Part shown: one piece after another, positions 32,713 to 35,169 of the stretch
Layout of the letters: the number at the start of each line of letters is the position of its first letter
How positions within the stretch are numbered: position 1 is the stretch's first letter
Source: Flavobacteriales bacterium
GTDB taxonomy: Bacteria; Bacteroidota; Bacteroidia; Flavobacteriales_F; PHOS-HE28
Direction of reading: 5' to 3'
Assembly: GCA_016788205.1 (NCBI GenBank)
Contig: JAEUTA010000010.1
Coordinates: forward strand, 1 to 35,169
DNA length: 35,169 nt
Made by a program: the position numbers and the translations under genes
The notes under the pieces: generated by a model
Told to the model about the DNA's origin: nothing
Database searches by the model: none
What the model saw: only the letters and a program-made list of their open reading frames with translations

Positions 32713-33945
32713 CTACACGAACATCTGCTGCAACAACCCCTTCTTCCACTGCTGCGCCGCCGCCACCGCCTGCGCCACACCCGCCACCTTCGCATCCAAG
32801 GCCATCAGGAAGCCCGCGATACGGGACTGCTCTTCGAGGGAGGGGACTTCGATGGGTATCTCAGCCATTTCCTTCTTGCTCAACTCGAAGAAGGTTGACC
32901 CTTGAGCTTTCCGCATGAACAATTCGCGGTGATGAAGGATCCACTGATACACGAACTCCGACGAGTTGTGCTTGTTGACGATGATGGATTGAAAGCCCTG
33001 GTTGGTCGCACACTCTTCCATGGCGAAACTGACTTCGCCGATGGTTGCCCGACTTGTGAAGAGGATAGTGCCCACAGGTAGCAGAACCGCGTTCGACTTC
33101 TGTAGGCCGAGCTTGGTGATCGTCCGCTTGCTCTTGCTCACGTACTTACCCTTGATCTCAGTTGGAGTGAACCACTGAATGTCTCCGTTCCAATACTCTG
33201 GAACATCAGTGTCCGGTGTTCCACCGCCAGCGATCTCGCATACATCCCCCAACCTCTTCTCCTCCCACTCCGGATACTCCCCGCCATCCTTCCGCTTGAA
33301 CCGCAACTGCTGGTTGAAGAGTTGTTGCACCACGCCCTTCTTGTACTGCTCCAGCAAGGCCTGCTTGCGCTTCAGCTGCTGGATCTTCCGGTCCACCGCA
33401 CCCAGGAAGGCCGCGATCTTCTGCTGTTCGGGGAGGGTGGGGAGAGTTGCCTCGTACCCTAGAACATCTTTGGAGGAGAGATTGTCCTGTGCACCGCCCT
33501 GTGCTTGCTCCACCATGGCATTCAGGAACTCTTCGTTCCGCAGCACTTGGTAGAGAAAGTCTTTGTCGACCTGCGCTTTTGGGACAAGCTTGCCCACGCG
33601 CTGATTCAGCAAGCAATCATCAACCTCAACAAGGCAAACACGACCAACGTTGCCAGTCAGCGAAATGAGGATGTCGCCCTGCTGAAGAACTTGAAAGTCC
33701 CTGATGTTATCCGGCAACTCGGCGACGGTGCTCAATCTCTCGAAGGACATTCGACCATCTTGGACATTCGCGATAGTGATCACCCGATAGCGTCCGCCTT
33801 CCACGTAGGTCTCACTCTTGAAGATATACCCGCTCTTCAAGTCAAGCACATCCTCAAGAGGCCCCGCTGACCACGCGCCATTGAACTCGGCGAATCGCAG
33901 CTTCGGCACCGCCTTCACTTTCTCGCGCACTGCTTCAACCTCCAT
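32713..33945 (-). CDS. hsdS: Type I restriction enzyme, specificity subunit
   Basis: A 410-residue subunit that chooses the DNA target of the type I system. It has two target-recognition domains and two conserved helical spacers. TRD1 covers ~10-175 (FAEFNGAWSAGPLEDVLDLK at its start). The first spacer has LPEQQKIAAFLGAVDRKIQQ and continues with LKRKQALLEQYKKGVVQQLF. TRD2 begins near YPEWEEKRLGDVCEIAGGGT, and the second spacer ends the protein (LEEQSRIAGFLMALDAKVAG ... QQWKKGLLQQMFV). ATG 33945 is chosen because it overlaps the hsdM stop by one base (TGATG), the usual arrangement; a start at 33981 would overlap hsdM further. The two TRDs imply a bipartite recognition site, which cannot be read from sequence. 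Confidence 0.95.
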   Translation of the reverse strand: MEVEAVREKVKAVPKLRFAEFNGAWSAGPLEDVLDLKSGYIFKSETYVEGGRYRVITIANVQDGRMSFERLSTVAELPDNIRDFQVLQQGDILISLTGNVGRVCLVEVDDCLLNQRVGKLVPKAQVDKDFLYQVLRNEEFLNAMVEQAQGGAQDNLSSKDVLGYEATLPTLPEQQKIAAFLGAVDRKIQQLKRKQALLEQYKKGVVQQLFNQQLRFKRKDGGEYPEWEEKRLGDVCEIAGGGTPDTDVPEYWNGDIQWFTPTEIKGKYVSKSKRTITKLGLQKSNAVLLPVGTILFTSRATIGEVSFAMEECATNQGFQSIIVNKHNSSEFVYQWILHHRELFMRKAQGSTFFELSKKEMAEIPIEVPSLEEQSRIAGFLMALDAKVAGVAQAVAAAQQWKKGLLQQMFV

Positions 33946-35169
33946 CACACAACGGGTGCTTCTATTCCCAACTCCTTGCAAAACTTCACCAAGTCTGCAT
34001 CGGTCTCCCTCATTCCCTTCTCCAAAGCGACGAGCTCCTTCGCCACGGCCTTCAGGTCCACGGCCTCTTCGGCCTCGAAGGTGTCCACGTAGCGCGGTAT
34101 GTTCAGGTTGTAGCCGTTGGTCTTCAGTTCGGCCAGCGTGGCCACATGGCTGTACTTCGGCTGAGCGTTGCGCTCGCGGTAGGTGCTCACGATGCGGTCC
34201 ACATCCTCGGGCCGCAACTTGTTCTGCGTCTTCACCTTCTCGTAGTGCTGGCTGGCGTCGATGAAGAGCACATTATCCCCGGCCCCCGAGCCGGGGTCTC
34301 TCCCTCTGCCCTTCTTCAGCACCACGATGCTGGTGGGTATGCCGGTGCCGTAGAAGATCTGGGCGGGCAGGCCGATCACGGCATCCAGCACGTTGAGGTC
34401 GCGGATCAGGTATTCGCGGATGTGCGCTTCGGCCGCGCCACGGAAGAGCACGCCATGGGGCAGCACGCAGGCCAGCGTTCCACCTTCGTCCAAGTGGTGC
34501 AGCATGTGCAGCAGGAAGGCGAAGTCGGCCTTGGTCTTGGGCGCGAGTTTGCCGGGTGCGCTGAAGCGGTCGTCCGTGCTTTTGGTGGGCCCGGCGTTCC
34601 ACTGCGCGCTGAAGGGCGGGTTGGCCACGATGGCCTCGAAGCGGTGCTCCAGGTGCTGCGGGCGCTCCAGCGTGTCCTCGTTGCGCACATCGAACTGCCG
34701 GTAGTGCACATCGTGCATGATCATGTTCATGCGGCACAGGTTGAAGGTGGTGGGGTTCATCTCCTGCCCGTAGATGGTGCCCACGTCCAGCACTTCCCGC
34801 TTCACGCGCAGCAGCAGGGAGCCGCTGCCGCAGGTGGGGTCGTACACGTTCTTAAGCCGCTTCTTGCCCGTGGTAACGATGCGCGCCAGCACGGTGCTCA
34901 CCTCCTGCGGGGTGTAGAACTCACCGGCCTTCTTGCCCGCGCCGCTGGCGAACTGCGCAATGAGGTATTCGTAGGCATCGCCCAGCACATCGTGCGCGGG
35001 GTCGTTCAGCTCGAAGTCCACGGTGGCCAGCTTGCGCAGCACCTTCACCACCAGGTTGTTCTTGTCCTTCTCGCCCTTGCCGAGCTTGCTGCTGGTGAGG
35101 TCGAGGTCCTCGAAGAGGTTGGCGAAATCGTCCTCGCTCTCGTGCCCGCGCGTGCTGTCGCTGATGTGG
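33945..35169 (-). CDS. hsdM: Type I restriction enzyme, modification subunit (5' end outside window)
   Basis: The C-terminal ~407 residues of the N6-adenine methyltransferase subunit; the frame is open through the right edge of the window. The SAM-binding motif I is DPTCGSGSLLLRV (around 34841-34803) and the catalytic motif IV is NPPFSAQW (around 34623-34600), placing it in the gamma-class N6-adenine methylases. QFASGAGKKAGEFYTPQEVS is the typical lead-in to motif I. The C-terminus (LVALEKGMRETDADLVKFCK) is the usual helical region that contacts HsdS. The stop overlaps the hsdS start by one base. GC-rich codon use suggests long residence in the host or a similar donor. Confidence 0.95.
   Translation of the reverse strand, partial: HISDSTRGHESEDDFANLFEDLDLTSSKLGKGEKDKNNLVVKVLRKLATVDFELNDPAHDVLGDAYEYLIAQFASGAGKKAGEFYTPQEVSTVLARIVTTGKKRLKNVYDPTCGSGSLLLRVKREVLDVGTIYGQEMNPTTFNLCRMNMIMHDVHYRQFDVRNEDTLERPQHLEHRFEAIVANPPFSAQWNAGPTKSTDDRFSAPGKLAPKTKADFAFLLHMLHHLDEGGTLACVLPHGVLFRGAAEAHIREYLIRDLNVLDAVIGLPAQIFYGTGIPTSIVVLKKGRGRDPGSGAGDNVLFIDASQHYEKVKTQNKLRPEDVDRIVSTYRERNAQPKYSHVATLAELKTNGYNLNIPRYVDTFEAEEAVDLKAVAKELVALEKGMRETDADLVKFCKELGIEAPVV

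Noticed and set aside
32120..32749. 209-codon frame overlapping the GxxExxY gene
   Set aside because: Most of it is an out-of-frame shadow of the GxxExxY gene; only the last 27 codons are kept as a possible separate ORF.

Overview
The window reads as chromosomal DNA of a GC-rich member of the Bacteroidota, most likely a Flavobacteriales-type lineage. The evidence is three secreted proteins with type IX secretion (T9SS) C-terminal sorting domains plus a decayed fourth, few Shine-Dalgarno sites, TAnnTTTG-like promoter boxes close to starts, and families typical of the phylum (IcmF-type mutase, PGN_0703-type nuclease, helical+FN3 protein, GxxExxY protein).

Layout. (1) 1-727 is the 3' end of a fused isobutyryl-CoA mutase, followed by a hairpin-rich intergenic repeat. 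(2) 848-5589 is a four-gene minus-strand defence cluster: a 140-aa unknown protein, a C5-cytosine DNA methyltransferase, an HNH endonuclease overlapping it by 4 bp, and a 654-aa protein with a winged-helix-like N-terminus, a PIN-like middle and two C-terminal membrane helices. A 5'-truncated gene fragment (5627-5905) abuts it and looks like an insertion scar. (3) 5906-26128 is mostly host-type DNA: a Spy-like secreted protein, a ~1 kb non-coding stretch with a dense GATCGGTCC-like repeat and a twin palindromic site, an FN3 protein, a propeller-like T9SS protein, a T9SS-domain remnant, an S9 peptidase, a PNPOx-like flavoprotein, a CPA1 Na+/H+ antiporter broken by one in-frame TAG, DUF202 and DUF4173 membrane proteins, an HPP membrane protein, and two large T9SS cell-surface proteins. 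(4) 26167-35169 is a second minus-strand defence island built around a type I restriction-modification system: hsdM (runs off the window), hsdS, then a cargo block (GxxExxY protein, a possible 27-aa ORF, Xre/MbcA antitoxin, RES toxin), hsdR, a JAMM-motif protein, its overlapping partner, and a PGN_0703-type nuclease.

How it works together. The first island supplies modification (m5C), restriction (HNH) and possibly a membrane-tethered PIN-like effector. The second supplies a complete type I system with a NAD+-depleting RES/Xre toxin-antitoxin inserted between its specificity and restriction subunits, and a tightly spaced downstream module of isopeptidase-like (JAMM) protein, cysteine-free partner and PD-(D/E)XK nuclease. 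That JAMM module and the PIN-like membrane protein are the best candidates here for something undescribed. All functional statements rest on reading the sequence by eye; no database search was run.
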